A stretch of 64,000 bases of DNA from Okapia johnstoni. Its lineage: Eukaryota > Chordata > Mammalia > Artiodactyla > Giraffidae. The notes under the pieces were generated by a model. It had not been told where the DNA came from, did not search any database, and worked only from the letters and a program-made list of their open reading frames with translations. How positions within the stretch are numbered: the first letter of the stretch is position 1; every line of letters starts with the position of its first letter. A program made the position numbers and the translations under genes. Shown here piece by piece: positions 10,541 to 21,180 of the stretch. The DNA lies in NCBI GenBank assembly GCA_024291935.2, contig CM044323.1, positions 57,202,140-57,266,139 on the forward strand, read 5' to 3'.

Positions 10541-10949
10541 AGTTGTCATTCAGTCACTAAGTCATGTCCCACTCTTTGGGACCCCATGCAGTGCAGTGCA
10601 CTAGGCTTCCCTGTCCTTCACCATCTCTCAGGGTTTGCTCAAACTCATGTTCATTGAGTTGGTGATGCCATCCAACCATCTCATCCTCAGACACCCCCTT
10701 CTCCTCCTGCCCTCAATCTTTTCCAGCTTCAGGGTCTTTTCCAATGAGTCAGTTCTTCCAATCATGTGGCCAAAGTATTGGAGCATCAGCTTCAGTATCA
10801 GTCCTTCCAATGAATATTCAGGGTTGATTTCCTTTAGGATTGACTGGTTTGTTCTCCCTGCTGTCCAAGGCACTCCCAAGAGTCTTTTCCAGCACCACAC
10901 TTTGAAAGCATCAACTCTTCAGTGCTCAGCCTTCTTTATGGTCCAACTC
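10541..10949 (-). mobile_element. BovB LINE, 5'-truncated 3' end, with TSD
   Basis: Reverse complement of the BovB 3' part: left end 'gttgtcattcagtcactaag', then 'gtgatgccatccaaccatct', 'cagggtcttttccaatgagt', 'ggccaaagtattggagcatc', to 'ttatggtccaactc'. It is flanked by the direct repeat TCATGAAAG at 10532-10540 and 10950-10958, which fixes both ends. About 410 bases remain, encoding a decayed C-terminus of the BovB protein. Confidence 0.9.
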
Positions 10950-11190
10950 TCATGAAAGGGTAGGAAGATCATATAGGCTGAGGGGAGGAAGGCAGCAGTA
11001 AGGTGGAAAGATGTGTGCATTGCAACCAGTATAAAGATGAGATGAAGTTCTCAGTACAAACTGGGAATAGGTAAAATGGATCAGATTTTGATGTCATTGG
11101 ATACCAGAATGAGGGCTGGCAAGCTATCAGATGAGCAAGCAAAACAGTACATGTTGCAGATGAGGAGTAAGGGCTTAAAAGTGAGGCTTT

Positions 11191-11559
11191 ATAGAACCAC
11201 AAATACCATATGATGTCACTGTTATGTGGAATCTAAAATATGACACAAATGAACATATCTATGAAACAGACTCACAGACACAGAGAACAGACTTGTGGTT
11301 GCCAAGGGGAAGAAGGGGGTGATGTAGGGATGGACTGGGAGTTTGGGATTAGCAGATGCAAACTATTATATATAGAACGGATAAACAACAAAGTCCTACT
11401 GTATAGAACAGGGAACTATATTCAATATCCTGTGATAAGCCACAAAGGAAAAGAATATGAAAAGCAATGTATATAATATGTATAACTGAAACACTTTGCA
11501 GTACAGAAGAAATTAACACAATATTGTGAATAAACTATACTTCAATAAAACACATTCTT
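11191..11559 (+). mobile_element. L1 3' end, 5'-truncated, with 16-bp TSD
   Basis: Contains 'tgttatgtggaatctaaaat', 'gacttgtggttgccaagggg', 'cagggaactatattcaatat' and a final 'acttcaataaaa', the artiodactyl L1 3' region. Flanked by TTAAAAGTGAGGCTTT (11175-11190) and TTAAAAGTGAGACTTT (11560-11575), one mismatch: a clear target-site duplication. Confidence 0.9.
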
Positions 11560-11576
11560 TTAAAAGTGAGACTTTG

Positions 11577-14239
11577 TGAAGTTCAGTATGAGAGTGTTAT
11601 AGAAATGTTAGAGATGGGAAGAAATTGGAAGTTATACTGTGCTTATTTACTGTCCTTATTTATTCTGAATAAGCATTTGCATGTCTCTGCTAATGCACCA
11701 TTTATTTCAATAAATTCCCTATAAATTCTTACTTTTATCTGAAAGCAGAATGTCTAGTCTGCTGATGGAGACTTATTTTTCTCTGTATTATGGTTTTAAC
11801 CAAATATATCTTGCAGCAGTTCTTTGCTAAAAATATTTTAGGTTTGTACTTACTATGCTAGCGTGGATTGATTCCCTTATCAACCTATGTTCACGAGTTA
11901 AATTCCATAGGATAATTTTAGCAATGATTAGTCTTTACTATAAATCAGGGCAGTCCATTTATAATCCTTGGATTATAATTTAGAAGATAATCTCAATCCT
12001 TGTATTTCATACTGCTTACTACACACCGAGATTCTCTGTTTATTAATCTCCACAATAGATACAAGATTAAAAGAAAAAAAACCCACCTTGGAATAGTGTG
12101 GCAAGGTCCCTTATGTACATTCAAGTCATGGATCCAGGATTGGTACATAGGTCTGTCTAATCCTGCTCTACCAGACTGCCTTGCTGAAATACTTGTTTAA
12201 AGATGTCTAAGCATAGGAAATGTTTATTGAATATGTGAAACCAGACTTGAGCTGAGTAAGTCGGTCAGATACCTTGAAGTTTTTTGTAGTCCCATTGACT
12301 GGCACAGAACTTCCTCCTCCTGTGTGAATGTCATATTGTGATTCCCTGACTTGCAAACACATCTAGGACAGATAATGCTGATTGCCCAGTCAAGAGTCAT
12401 TTCCCCTGTTCTTTCTTGTTAATATAACCTTGATTTTTTTCAATATCCAGTGCCTAGGGGTTGCTTGATTAAACTAATAATAGACTCACCATCTGCTTGT
12501 CAGTGATTGGTTGAAGAGTGGTCATGTGACACAGTCTGGCCAATCAGCAGGAGTCTGCTGTGGTGTGGGATTCTGGGGTAAGTTTTCCTTGCTCTTCGCA
12601 AGAGTTGCCCTGGAGAAAGTGATCCCAGTTTTCCTGTTTTGAGATCTCATTGTCTTCGTGTCACTATTTTACTGAGATCATGAGGGAGAATGAAATGAAG
12701 AAAACGCATCAATAAGATGAAGATGAGGAGTGATGAAAGGGGGAGAATTCAGTTCCTTGATGACTTCATACAGCTACTGAGTTGACAGAAACAACTTTGA
12801 AACTTTTTGTTGTGTGAGAGAATTCATTTCCTTTATCGTTGAAGTCCTTTCTGGTTAGGTTTTCTGTTGGTGCAGTCAAAAGCTGCCTATGTAAGAGCAA
12901 AGCCCCTCATCTTTACCATCTCAGGTTTTGTTTAAAATTGGACTTAGCCGAATTTACACAACTACTGCTAAGCTTTTATGTGTGGGAACTGAAGCTCTTT
13001 TAGTATGCACATCTGAGTCTTCTTTTTATGGATTTTCTGTTCAGCTACACACTCTATTTTCACATACTTTAATGTAGTAAAATTGTGATTATTTTTACTG
13101 ACCAGTTTATATGGGTTGGCATCTGCTTGCTGTACAAATAACCCCTCAGTTTTGCAATTGGGGAGGAATAGGAATGAGCTGGACTGAGTTTTTCCCTGTA
13201 ATGATCTCGGAACAGTAGGTACTGCTCTCCTTTATGGCTGCTGGGAAATGTGTTAGCCCTAATATGACTGGGGGTCTAGACCTCCTCCCTAACACACATT
13301 GTAGCCCCTCAGCTCCTATCCTGAGTCCTACAATTGTGCTGATTTTGCCAGTTCTGGTGCAGCTGCCTGTGGCTGCCCAGCAGTCCCTCTGTTCATCTGT
13401 CATTCTGATTACACTCCCTTCAATGAGGCTGCACTAAAGATCCATCAAACTCTAGCCATTTCACCTGTGAGGTCTCTCAGCATCTCTCCATGTCCAAACT
13501 AGGCTGTTTCTTTCTCATCTTTTCCTTTTCTTCAAGTCTCAGAGGGAGAGATGCCTTCCTTTTCTTCAAAGTTCCTTCCACCAATGCATCATTCCCCTGT
13601 TTTCCTCCTGCCATAAAGCCTGGGCCCTTTATATTAACATGTCTTCTTCAAAGATGTCATTCTTTCTGCCTAGAGATGGGCTCCCTTGTTCTTGGGCAAA
13701 AGACAAAGCCAACTCTACTGCTCTTTCAATGCACCATACTAGAGTCCCTCTTTGACTTTTCAAAATCTTCTTTGGTTTGGAATTCGAGGAGAAATTGAAG
13801 TGAACCATGCTGAATTTCTTCCTATAATGATCTTGGAACAGTAGGTACTGCTTTAGATAACTAGAGTGGAAAACCTATGCCTTTGACTTTGTGTCTTCAC
13901 TGCACCTCTCCTTCTTAACACTCTGCTTTCTGTTTTCTGCTCCTGCAAATTACCGAAAAGGAACTAGAAAAGGTGGCCAGAGCCTCATCCTGGCAAATGC
14001 ACGACCTTCACTCAACCCTGTTTTCCCTTGACCATTTGCAGCAGTTGGTGCTGCTCTCCATCCTCTAAACTTACCTGCGCCACAAGCTCTGTCTGACTTC
14101 AGCCTTTTGATTCCTCCCTTTTCACTTTCTCTCTGGGACAAGCCAGCTGTATATTGAAAACCTGTTACCTGAATTCAGATGAGCTTCCAGCCAAGAAGAG
14201 TCTGGTTAACCTAGTACCAAGGACAATTTAGGGTCTTAG
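11577..14239. other. Long non-coding stretch with little recognisable repeat
   Basis: No gene or RNA recognised. At 12480-12620 the 'gtcatgtgacacagtctggc' and 'caatcagcag' segment resembles a decayed LTR or L1 piece of the same kind as 18500-18880, but I cannot name it. At 13184-13228 and 13810-13854 a 45-base unit is repeated with only transition differences (see findings). ORFs of 63-102 codons at 13146-14141 show no domain. Confidence 0.4.
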
Positions 14240-14248
14240 ACCTAATAG

Positions 14249-14469
14249 CTCAGGGGCTTGCCAGGTGGATCAGTGGTAAAGAATCCACCTGTCAATGCAA
14301 GAGACACAGGAGACTTGGGTTCGATCCCTGGTTTGGAAAGATCCCCTGGAGAGGAAATGGCCACTCACTCCAGTATTCTTGCCTGGAAAATCCCATGCAC
14401 AGTGGAGCCTGGCTGGTGCAGTCCATAGGGTTGCAAATCAGACACGACTTAGCTGCTGAGCACACATAC
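14249..14469 (+). repeat. Bov-tA SINE with imperfect TSD
   Basis: Starts 'ctcaggggcttgccaggtgg' and has 'gtggtaaagaatccacctgt', 'gggttcgatccctggtttgg', 'actccagtattcttgcctgg' and 'cagacacgacttagctgctg'. This is the ruminant Bov-tA (tRNA-Glu head joined to a BovB-derived tail). Flanked by ACCTAATAG (14240-14248) and ACCTAGTAG (14470-14478). Confidence 0.9.
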
Positions 14470-14479
14470 ACCTAGTAGT

Positions 14480-14787
14480 GCAACAGATGTCTGTAGAATA
14501 GGCTCAGATCTGTCTTCTCCTCTGACCTTTTCCCCAACTTCTAACCCTGTCTCTATGCTTAGTGGGCATTTCCATGAGGGTGTCTGGACATTGCCTCTTT
14601 TTCCTTCTGTCCGAAACAGAAATTATCTTTCCTTCCATGCTGACTGTTCAGCCTCTTCTTTCTTTCAGGCTGTGGTAGCATGATTCACCAAGGGTGGGAA
14701 TATTGAGGCTCTTACCAACTCTTCCTTTTCTCCTTTCTTTAATATGCTGCCACCCATCAACCCTTGTCTAGTCTTTCTCTTTGTGTT
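14480..14787. other. Pyrimidine-rich unassigned stretch
   Basis: About 300 bases rich in C and T on the plus strand, no repeat or coding frame recognised. Confidence 0.4.
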
Positions 14788-15229
14788 GTTGTTAAAATAT
14801 TTATTTATTAATTTGTGACACATATGGTCTTAATTGATTCATGCAGGATCTTTTGTTGTGGTGAGCAGGCTCAGTAGTTGCAGCTTCTGGGCTTAGTTGC
14901 TCCATGGTATGTAGGATCTTGGGCTTCCTTGGTGGCTCAAAAAGCGTCTCCCTGCGATGTGGGAGACCTGGTTTCAATCCCTGGGTCGGGAAGATCCCCT
15001 GGGGAAGGAAATGGCAACCCAGTCCAGTACTCTTGCCTGGAAAATTCCATGGACAGAGGAGCCTCGTAGGCTACAGTTCATGTGGTTGCAGGGTTGGACA
15101 CGACTAAGAGACTTCACTTTGTTTTCTTTCACTTTCTATGTAGGATCTTAGTTCCCTGACCAGGGGTTGAACCCACATCCCCTGCATTGAAAGGTGGATT
15201 CTTAACCACTGGACCACCAGGGAAGTCCC
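14788..15229 (-). repeat. CHR-type SINE split by a Bov-tA insertion
   Basis: Two halves of one minus-strand CHR SINE: 14788-14920 ('tatttatttattaatttgtg' to 'ggcttagttgctccatggta') and 15137-15229 ('gatcttagttccctgaccag' to 'ggaccaccagggaagtccc'). Joined across the inserted Bov-tA they restore the normal CHR order. Confidence 0.88.
14921..15136 (+). repeat. Bov-tA SINE nested in CHR SINE, 13-bp TSD
   Basis: Begins 'gggcttccttggtggctcaa' and has 'gggtcgggaagatcccctgg', 'gcctggaaaattccatggac' and 'ggacacgactaagagacttc'. The identical 13-mer TATGTAGGATCTT occurs at 14908-14920 and 15137-15149, so it landed inside the older CHR copy. Confidence 0.93.
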
Positions 15230-15352
15230 GAGTCTTTCTTCTTACTAGCCATTTTAGTCTTTCTTCTTAGTGGCCATTTCCCCATCCAGGGGATCTTACT
15301 GCCTCCTTTCCCTCTCCTATCTTTAGCTTTTGTCACTCTGTGCCTGAACTGA

Positions 15353-16819
15353 CAGGTAAGGTGGTCTAGTATTGCCATCTCTTTAAGAATTTTCCACAGT
15401 TTGTTGTGATCCACACAGTCAAGGCTTTAGCGTAGTAGATGAAGCAGAAGTAGATGTTTTTGTGAAATTCTCTTGCTTTTTCTATGATCCAGTGGATGTT
15501 GGCAATTTGATCTCTGGTTCCTCTGCCTTTTCTAAATCCAGCTTGAACATCTGGAAGTTCATGGTTCAGGTACTGTTGAAGCCTAGCTTGAAGAATTTTG
15601 AGCATTACTTTGCTAGCGTGTGAGATGAGTGCAATTGTGTGGTAGTTTTAATATTCTTTGGCATTGCCTTTCTTTGGGATTGGAATGAAAACTGACCTTT
15701 TCCAGTCCTGTGACCACTGTTGAGTTTTCCAAATTTGTTGGCATATTGAGTGCAGCACTTTCACAGCATCATCTTTTAGGATTTGAAATAGTTCAACTGG
15801 AATTCCATCATTTCCACTAGCTGTATTCCTAGTGATCCTTCCTAAGGCCTACTTAACTTCACATTCCAGGATGTCTGGCTCTAGGTGAGTGATCACATCA
15901 TCATGGTTATCTGGGTCATGAAGATCTTTTTTTTGTACAGTTCTGTGGATTCTTGCCACCTCTTCTTAATATCTTCTGCTTCTGTTAGGTCCATACTGTT
16001 TCTGGCCTTTATTGTGCCCATTTTTGCATGAAATGTTCCCTTGGTATCTCTAATTTTCTTGAAGATATCTCTAGTCTTTCTCATTCTACTATTTTCCTCT
16101 GTTTCTTTGCATTGATCACCAAGGAAGGCTTTCTTATCTCTCCTTGCTATTCTTTGGAACTTTGCATTCAGATAAGTATGTCTTTCCTTTTCTCTTTCAC
16201 TTTTCACTTCTCTTTTCTCAGCTGTTTGTAAGGCCTCCTCAGATAACCATTTTGCCGTTTTGCATTTCTTTTTCTTGGATATGGTGTTGATCACCGCCTC
16301 CTGTACAATGTTACAAACCTCCATCCATAGTTCTTCAGGCACTCTGTCTACCAGATCTAATCCCTTGAATCTATTTGTCACCTCCACTGTGCAATCGCAA
16401 GTGATTTGATTTAGGTCATACCTGAATGGCCTAGTGGTTTTTCCTATTTTCTTCAATTTAAGTCTGAATTTTGCAATAACGAGTTCATGATCTGAGCCAC
16501 AGTCAGCTGCTGGTCTTGTTTTTGTTGATGGTATAGAGCTTCTCCCTCTTGAGGTGCAAAGAATATAATCAATCTGATTTTGGTATTGACTATCTGGTGA
16601 TGTCCATGTGTAGAGTCGTCTCTTTTGTTGTTGGAAGAGGATGTTTGCTATGACCAGTGGGTTCTCTTGGCAAAACTTGTTAGCTTTTGCTGTGCTTCAT
16701 TTTGTACTCCAAGGCCAAACTTGCCTGTTACTCCAGGTTTCTCTTGACCTCCTACTTTTGCATTCCAGTCCCCTATGTTGATAAGGATATCTTTTTTTTT
16801 GGCATTAGTTCTAGAAGGT
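15353..16819 (-). mobile_element. BovB LINE, internal piece lacking both ends, flanked by 10-bp direct repeats
   Basis: Reverse complement of BovB from the endonuclease C-terminus to the middle of the reverse transcriptase. Reading on the minus strand, 16,600-16,450 encodes a QNQIDYILCTS block and GSDHELVIA (the SDH motif of the APE-type endonuclease), then the linker (15893-16456) and an RT piece (15366-15605) with frameshifts and stops. The 3' end usual for BovB is absent, yet CCTGAACTGA occurs at 15343-15352 and 16820-16829, which looks like a target-site duplication. Confidence 0.88.
15893..16456 (-). pseudogene. BovB ORF2-type polyprotein remnant (endonuclease-RT linker)
   Basis: A 187-codon open stretch on the minus strand. 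It begins just after the SDH motif of the endonuclease (which lies upstream in the same element with stops between) and ends before the RT fingers. Residues such as AKWLSEEALQ, RRDKKAFLGDQCKE and DTKGTFHAKMGTIK are typical BovB linker. It is a decayed part of a mobile element and not a host gene. Confidence 0.85.
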
Positions 16820-16829
16820 CCTGAACTGA

Positions 16830-18026
16830 TGGGAAATTTTCTTTACTTATCTCATCCACACAATTACTAGATTTCTATTTTAAAACCAAACTTAATGCTC
16901 CACATGTCACGCCAGGGTGCTGGTTTCATAACACAGGTGAGGTGTCCACTGCTCTCCTGGCTCATATGTGTTCCTCTTTTCTATTTTCCTTGAGCACAGA
17001 ATTTTAATGTATTCATGAGAATACATTACGCTAATCAAGAAATACATATCCTACCCTCTTGTGTCTTGATGGCAAATCCCACCTTTTCTTATCTAGAGGC
17101 TAAGAATGCATACACTCATAACCTTCTATGCGTTTATGGGTGAGCATGACACCCATTTGTGGACAATGAGACCATGAGACATCACATAGTGAGTGTCTGC
17201 TTAGAACTTCATGAATGATTTTCCTCCCTACTGAAAAGAGAAACTGCATTGGACACCTCTGGTGCATCACTTAAAAATCCCCTCAGCCTTTCTGCTGAGG
17301 AGACCAGCTTTGTGCCAGCCAGTGCCTGACTGTGCAGGTGCAATTTGATGGTACCTCACCTGGGCCCAGGCACTGTGCTTCTCATTTCCTGTTCTGGGGC
17401 TTCTCTGATGCCATAACCTTCAAAGTCCACAAGAAGCTTGTTCTCTGCAGCATAATCTGGAGGTGTGGGGTGACTTAATGCCTATTAGGCAAACCTCAAC
17501 CACTGGGAGGTCAGAGGTCACCTTTTCTCCTTCATCTCCTGTATGGACATTTATGAAGATGCACTTCATAAGCCTCCTCAGAAAGTCCCAGTAGTTTGAG
17601 CACATCTCCCACAGTGGTGGCCACATCAGTAGTCATCCTGCCTTGTCTTCCCCTTCATTTCTGTTTCACTGCTCATATCCTAAACTCCCATTCTTTATGA
17701 CAGAATCACATTCCCTAACCAACTACTTGCACACAAATCTTTGCCTCAGGGTTTGTAGTCAGAAAAGCTCAGACTTAGAGAATCCTTTGAAGAGATAAAC
17801 CTTCACTTCCTGTCTTCCTCCTCCCCTCCCATTGCCTCCCTTCACCTCTTTGCTCTTCCTTTCTGTTGTCCTGTGGGGATGAGGCATGTGAAGCATCAGC
17901 AGCCACCTTGTGACTATGAGGAAAAAGTCAAGAAAATCAGTGAAAAGCTCATTAAGAGTCCTCATAGTGGTGAGCCCCTGAACCAAGCCTGGAATGATCT
18001 ACTTGATATATTTCTGTTATATGAGA
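16830..18026. other. Non-coding stretch, unassigned
   Basis: About 1.2 kb with no repeat I can name and no credible coding frame. The ORFs at 17420-17626 and 17759-17986 on the minus strand are short and featureless. Confidence 0.4.
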
Positions 18027-18235
18027 AAAGTGAAGTGAAGTGAATTGAAAGTTGCTCAGTCATGTCCAAGTCTTTGCAACCCTATGGACTATACAGTCCA
18101 TGAAATTCTCCAGGTCAGAATACTGAAGTGGGTAGCCTTTCCCTTCTACAGGGGATCTTCCCAATCCAGGGGTCAAACCCAGGTCTACTGCATTGAAGGC
18201 AGATTCTTTACCAGCTGAGCCACAAGGGAAACTAC
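18027..18235 (-). repeat. Bov-tA SINE
   Basis: Reverse complement: left 'gttgctcagtcatgtccaag', then 'tatggactatacagtccatg', 'aggggatcttcccaatccag', 'gcagattctttaccagctga', right end 'gccacaagggaaac'. Confidence 0.88.
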
Positions 18236-18480
18236 AGTTGTTGAAACCACATTTGGTTGAATATTATTGGAACTTGTAGCTGAAAATATTTTAACATAGA
18301 ATCCATAAATATATTTTCTTGGAGATAAATAAATAATATTATCTCACATATTTATTTACTCTTGTTTTTCAAATGCAGGTTAATAAACCACAAATTTATT
18401 TAAAAGGATGTGGGAGGCACTGTTATTTTGCTTGCCTGATGCTTATTCCTTGCTTCTCCATAGCAGAACCCTGATTTTTC
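18236..18480. other. AT-rich unassigned stretch
   Basis: High A/T with ATAAATA runs; no repeat or gene recognised. Confidence 0.35.
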
Positions 18481-18489
18481 CCCTAGGCA

Positions 18490-18880
18490 GCCACCCCTTC
18501 CCTTGCAATCAAATACCCAGAGGAAGTTGACTCCACTTCCAGCTCCAAGAGGACACCTAATCTGTTTTAGTCTAATTTTAATCTTTGCTCATTATCAGTC
18601 CAGGAGTGGGCATGTGTGTATATTCAAGCCAATGAAACTTGAGGGAAATTTTTCCAGGAGGCTTCTGGGGACACTTTCCTTCCTGTGAGAGAAATATAGG
18701 AAGACATGAACTTCCTTACCTCTCTGACATGTGTCTGAACATGACGGCTGGAGGGCCACAGCCTTTGTGGTGTCAACCAGGGGGTGAAACCCACAGGGAA
18801 AATGCAGAATGGCATGATGGGAAGACCCTGGGTCTGATGATGGTTCTGATCTCGTAAATCATCCCTCTCTGAAGTTATTC
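18490..18880 (+). repeat. Ancient LTR- or L1-like repeat, unnamed
   Basis: Segments 'ttgactccacttccagctcc', 'caggagtgggcatgtgtgta' and 'ttcaagccaatgaaacttga' recall a widespread old mammalian element. I cannot name the family with certainty. Confidence 0.3.
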
Positions 18881-18889
18881 CTCTGGACT

Positions 18890-19258
18890 TCCTTTTTCTT
18901 TTTTCTTTTTAATAGTAAGAAGTGGATTTATTTAGAGAGAAACACTCTCCACAGATTGTGGGCCATTTCAGAAAGTAAGAGGCCTTGGAAGAAACACATG
19001 CCACAGAGTGTGGGCCATAACAGAAGGCAAGAATGGCCCTGAAATATAGCGTGTTTAGTTTTTTTCCACAAGAGTAAAAGCTGTTTATCAGTTTTTCACA
19101 ATCAATAGCCAGATAAGAAAAAAAAGATAATTGCAGTTACAAGCAATAATGGAAACATGATTAACTTAACAATGTAAAATAATTACACACAATTTGGGGT
19201 GTTAAGTAGAGTGAGCTGGTAAGTGGAAGTGCCTACAAGCACATGTTCTCACCCCCTA
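18890..19258. repeat. Unnamed repeat with internal duplication, LTR-like
   Basis: Holds two imperfect copies of an ~58-base unit: 'agagagaaacactctccaca' with 'gattgtgggccatttcagaa', then 'gaagaaacacatgccacaga' with 'gtgtgggccataacagaagg'. It resembles LTRs of old mammalian retroviruses, but ends and family are not resolved. Confidence 0.3.
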
Positions 19259-19259
19259 G

Positions 19260-20455
19260 CCAGTCCATATCTTTTGGTTGGTGCATTTAATCCATTTACA
19301 GTTAAGGTAATTATGTGTGATCCTACTACGTTTTCTTAATTGTTTTGGATTTATTTTGTGTAGGTCTTTTCCTTCTCTTGTGTTTTCTGCCCAGAGAATT
19401 TCATTTATATTTGTTGCAAAGCTGGTTTCATGGTGCTAAATTCTCTTCACATTTGCTTGTCTGGAAAGTTTTTGATTTCTCCATCAAATCTGAAAGATAC
19501 TCTTGCTGGGTACAGTATTCCTGGTTGTAGGTTCTTCCCTTTCATCACTTTAAATATATCATGTCATTCCCTTCTGGATTGTAGAGTTTCTGTTGAAAAA
19601 TTAGCTAATAGACTGATGGGAGTTCCTGTGTGCATTATTTGTCATTTTTTCCTTGTTGCTTTTAAGGTTTTATCTCTGTCTTTAATTTTTGTCATTTTGA
19701 TTTCTATGTGTCTTGGTGTGTTTCTCCTTGGGTTTATCCTGCCTGGGACTCTTGTGTTTCCTGAATTTGGTTGACTATTTCCTTTTCCATGTTAGAGAAG
19801 TTTTCAGCTGTTATTTCTTCAAATATTTTCTTAGATCCTTTCTCTTCTCCTTTTGAGACTCCTATAATGTGAATGTCGGTGTGTTTAGTGTTGTTCCAGA
19901 GGTCTCTTAGGCTGTCTTCATTTTTTTTTCATTATTTTTTCTATATTTTGTTGTGAGAAAGTGATTTTCACCATTCTATCTTCCAGGTCACTTATCCATT
20001 CTTCTGCCTCAGTTATTCTGCTATTGTTTCCTTCTAGCTTCCCAGGTAGTGCTAGTGGTAAAGAACCCACCTGTCAATGCATGAGACAAAAGAGATGTGG
20101 GTTCGATCTCTGAGACAGGAAGATCCCTTGGAGGAGGACGTAGCAACCCACTCTAGTATTCTTGCCTGGAGAATCCCCATGGACAGTGGGTCCTGGCAAG
20201 CTGCAGAACCATAGGGTCACACAGAGTCAGACATGACTGAAGCGACTTAGTATGTACATAGTATGTTGTTCATCTGTTTATTTGTTTTTTAGTTCTTCTA
20301 GGTCTTTGGTAAACATTTATTGCATCTTCTTGATCTTTGCTTCCATTCTTTGAGACCCTGGATCATCTTCACTATCATTATTCTGAATTCTTTTTCTGGA
20401 AGGTTGCCTATCTCCACTTAATTTGGTTGTTTTTCTAGGGTTTTACCTTGTCCTT
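19260..20455 (-). mobile_element. L1 LINE, ORF1 and 5' region, minus strand
   Basis: The reverse complement holds the ORF1 coiled-coil and RNA-binding region of an artiodactyl L1: 'aagatactcttgctgggtac', 'agtattcctggttgtaggtt', 'catgtcattcccttctggat' and 'gtccagaggtctcttaggct'-like blocks mirror the plus-strand L1 ORF1 at 44562-45380. Interrupted by Bov-tA at 20038-20265. Open frames are broken (for example 19430-19774 is only an antisense shadow). Confidence 0.85.
20038..20265 (+). repeat. Bov-tA SINE inside L1
   Basis: 'gcttcccaggtagtgctagt', 'gtaaagaacccacctgtcaa', 'caacccactctagtattctt' and 'cagacatgactgaagcgact' follow Bov-tA order; inserted into the minus-strand L1. Confidence 0.88.
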
Positions 20456-21180
20456 TTTTCTTGGGGATGGTTTTGGTCACTGTCTCCTGTACAGTGTTAT
20501 GTGCCTCCATCTATAGTTCCTCAGGGATTCTGTCTATCAGATCTAACCCCTTGAGTCTATTTGTCACTTCCACTGTATAATCATAAGGGATTTGATTTAG
20601 GTTATACTCAGCAGTGGCCACAGGACTGGAAAAGGTCAGTTTTCATTCCAATCCCAAAGAAGGGCAATGCCAAAAAATGTTCAAACTACTGCACAATTGC
20701 GTTCATTTCACATGCTAGCAAGGTTGTGCTCAAAATCCTCCAAGCTATGCCTCAACAGTACGTGAACCGAGAACTTCCAGGTGTGCAAACTGAAGTTAGA
20801 AAAGACGGAAGAACCAGAGATCAAGTTGCCAGCATCTGTTAGATCATAGAAAAAGCAAGAAAGTTCCAGAAAAACACCTTCTTCTGTTTCATCTACTATT
20901 CTAAAGCCTTTGCCTGTGTGGATCACAACAAACTGTGGAAAACTCTTAAAGGGATTGGAATACCAGACCACCTTACCTGCCTTCTGAGAAACCTGTATGC
21001 AGGTCAAGAAGCAACAGTTAGAACCAGACATGGAATAACAGACTGGTTCCAAATTGGGAAAGGAGTATGTCAAGGCTGTATATTGTCACCCTGTTTATTT
21101 AACTTATATGCAGACTACATCATGCTAAATGCTGGGTTGGATAAAGCACGAGCAGGAATCAAGATTGCCAGGAGAAATAG
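20456..21180 (+). mobile_element. BovB LINE with inverted 5' part and missing 3' end
   Basis: 20456-20606 is BovB on the minus strand (linker region, 'ggtcactgtctcctgtacag', 'tgtctatcagatctaacccc'). At 20607 orientation flips and 20607-21180 reads BovB RT on the plus strand: WPQDWKRSVFIPIPKKGNAK, then DHNKLWKTLKGIGIPDHLTC and QIGKGVCQGCILSPCLFNLY. The RT copy stops just before the YADD motif, where L1 3' sequence begins. The frame is broken. The inversion is of the kind produced by twin priming. Confidence 0.85.

Noticed and set aside
13146..14141. Possible coding exons in the 13-14 kb region
   Set aside because: ORFs of 63-102 codons have no domain and no consistent frame, and sit around the decayed direct repeat.
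14249..14469. tRNA gene
   Set aside because: The Bov-tA head is tRNA-derived, with box-like motifs, but it lacks a tRNA fold and is joined to a BovB tail. The same holds for the CHR and MIR copies.
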